Source: Pelargonium nanum
Lineage: Eukaryota > Streptophyta > Magnoliopsida > Geraniales > Geraniaceae
DNA length: 28,712 bases
Assembly: GCA_036897485.1 (NCBI GenBank)
Contig: JAYMTF010000883.1
Location: 1 to 28,712, forward strand
Reading direction: 5' to 3'
Position numbers and translations under genes: made by a program
Shown: positions 28,518-28,712 of the stretch, one piece after another
Layout: the number at the start of each line of letters is the position of its first letter
How positions within the stretch are numbered: position 1 is the first letter of the stretch
The notes under the pieces: model-generated
What the model was told of the DNA's origin: nothing
What the model saw: only the letters and a program-made list of their open reading frames with translations
The model's database searches: none

Positions 28518-28712
28518 ATGTGTGACATCACGAATTACGTAGCTTTAAAAAAAATTTACAGTGGGAAGTTAGTGAAGGAGCCAAGTTTCAAATACGAGAA
28601 CGGTAAAGAGTTAATGATTAGGGTTGATCCTGACATCACTAATTATTGAAACTTTTTTGTGATTATCAAAGAAAAATGCGGGTACGTGAATGTTAGTAAG
28701 TTATATTATATG
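28518..28712 (+). pseudogene. MULE transposase, N-terminal domain, cut by window end
   Basis: The frame starts MCDITNY and continues YSGKLVKEPSFKYENGK, RVDPDITNY, then FFVIIKEKCGYVNVSKLYY at the window edge. This is the N-terminal PB1-like module of plant Mutator-like transposases: a G-G-x-x pocket, a VDPD turn and a GY-x-x-V-x-KLYY end. An in-frame TGA at 28647-28649 sits where relatives normally have Trp, so this copy is probably inactive unless the window shows a sequencing error. The catalytic DDE part would lie beyond the window. Confidence 0.6.

Noticed and set aside
1-28712. CRISPR arrays, operons, bacterial promoters or terminators
   Set aside because: No regularly spaced repeats or tightly packed genes; the window is plant nuclear DNA with spliceosomal introns.

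Overview
The window looks like nuclear DNA of a eudicot plant: AT-rich, with long introns, plant retroelement signatures (initiator tRNA-Met primer sites, polypurine tracts), MULE-type elements and one large split gene whose exons read as a plant kinesin. There is no bacterial organisation. The species cannot be named from the sequence.

One gene fills most of the window on the minus strand (CDS 24090 down to 3722). I reconstructed 25 coding exons by hand from GT/AG borders and reading phase. They sum to 3357 nt, which gives 1118 residues plus a stop. The product is a KIN-7 family kinesin: a basic Ser/Arg/Pro N-terminus, a complete motor domain (P-loop, switch I, switch II), a neck, and a long coiled-coil tail. 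From memory it most resembles Arabidopsis KIN-7C/MKRP1 (At1g21730), which is reported as mitochondrial. The last exon encodes only five residues and is the least certain.

The 24 introns hold a dense set of inserted elements. Intron 16 has a Pack-MULE-like element with ~155-bp inverted ends and a perfect 9-bp target duplication. Intron 21 has a 766-bp full-length foldback element, also with a 9-bp duplication, next to a tandem TRIM-like LTR array. Intron 19 has a TRIM with primer site and polypurine tract, and intron 9 has a related TRIM LTR plus a foldback. Intron 7 has another foldback. Intron 3 has the 3' end of a Copia fossil. Intron 2 has interleaved repeats around a Stowaway-like MITE, and intron 23 has a 274-bp near-tandem duplication. 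A third element with a 9-bp duplication (377 bp) lies just beyond the stop codon.

Outside the gene, the left edge (about 525-2273) is a broken Copia element on the minus strand. On the right, a LINE RNase H relic ends ~230 bp upstream of the kinesin start codon and appears to be cut by a Helitron 3' end. Beyond it lie a tRNA-like SINE, a GC-rich block with internal repeats, an LTR-like fossil and the start of a MULE transposase N-terminal domain running off the window.

I found no operon, CRISPR array, RNA gene or clearly new multi-gene system. The most unusual feature is the set of long foldback elements in the introns, and just 3', of a single gene.
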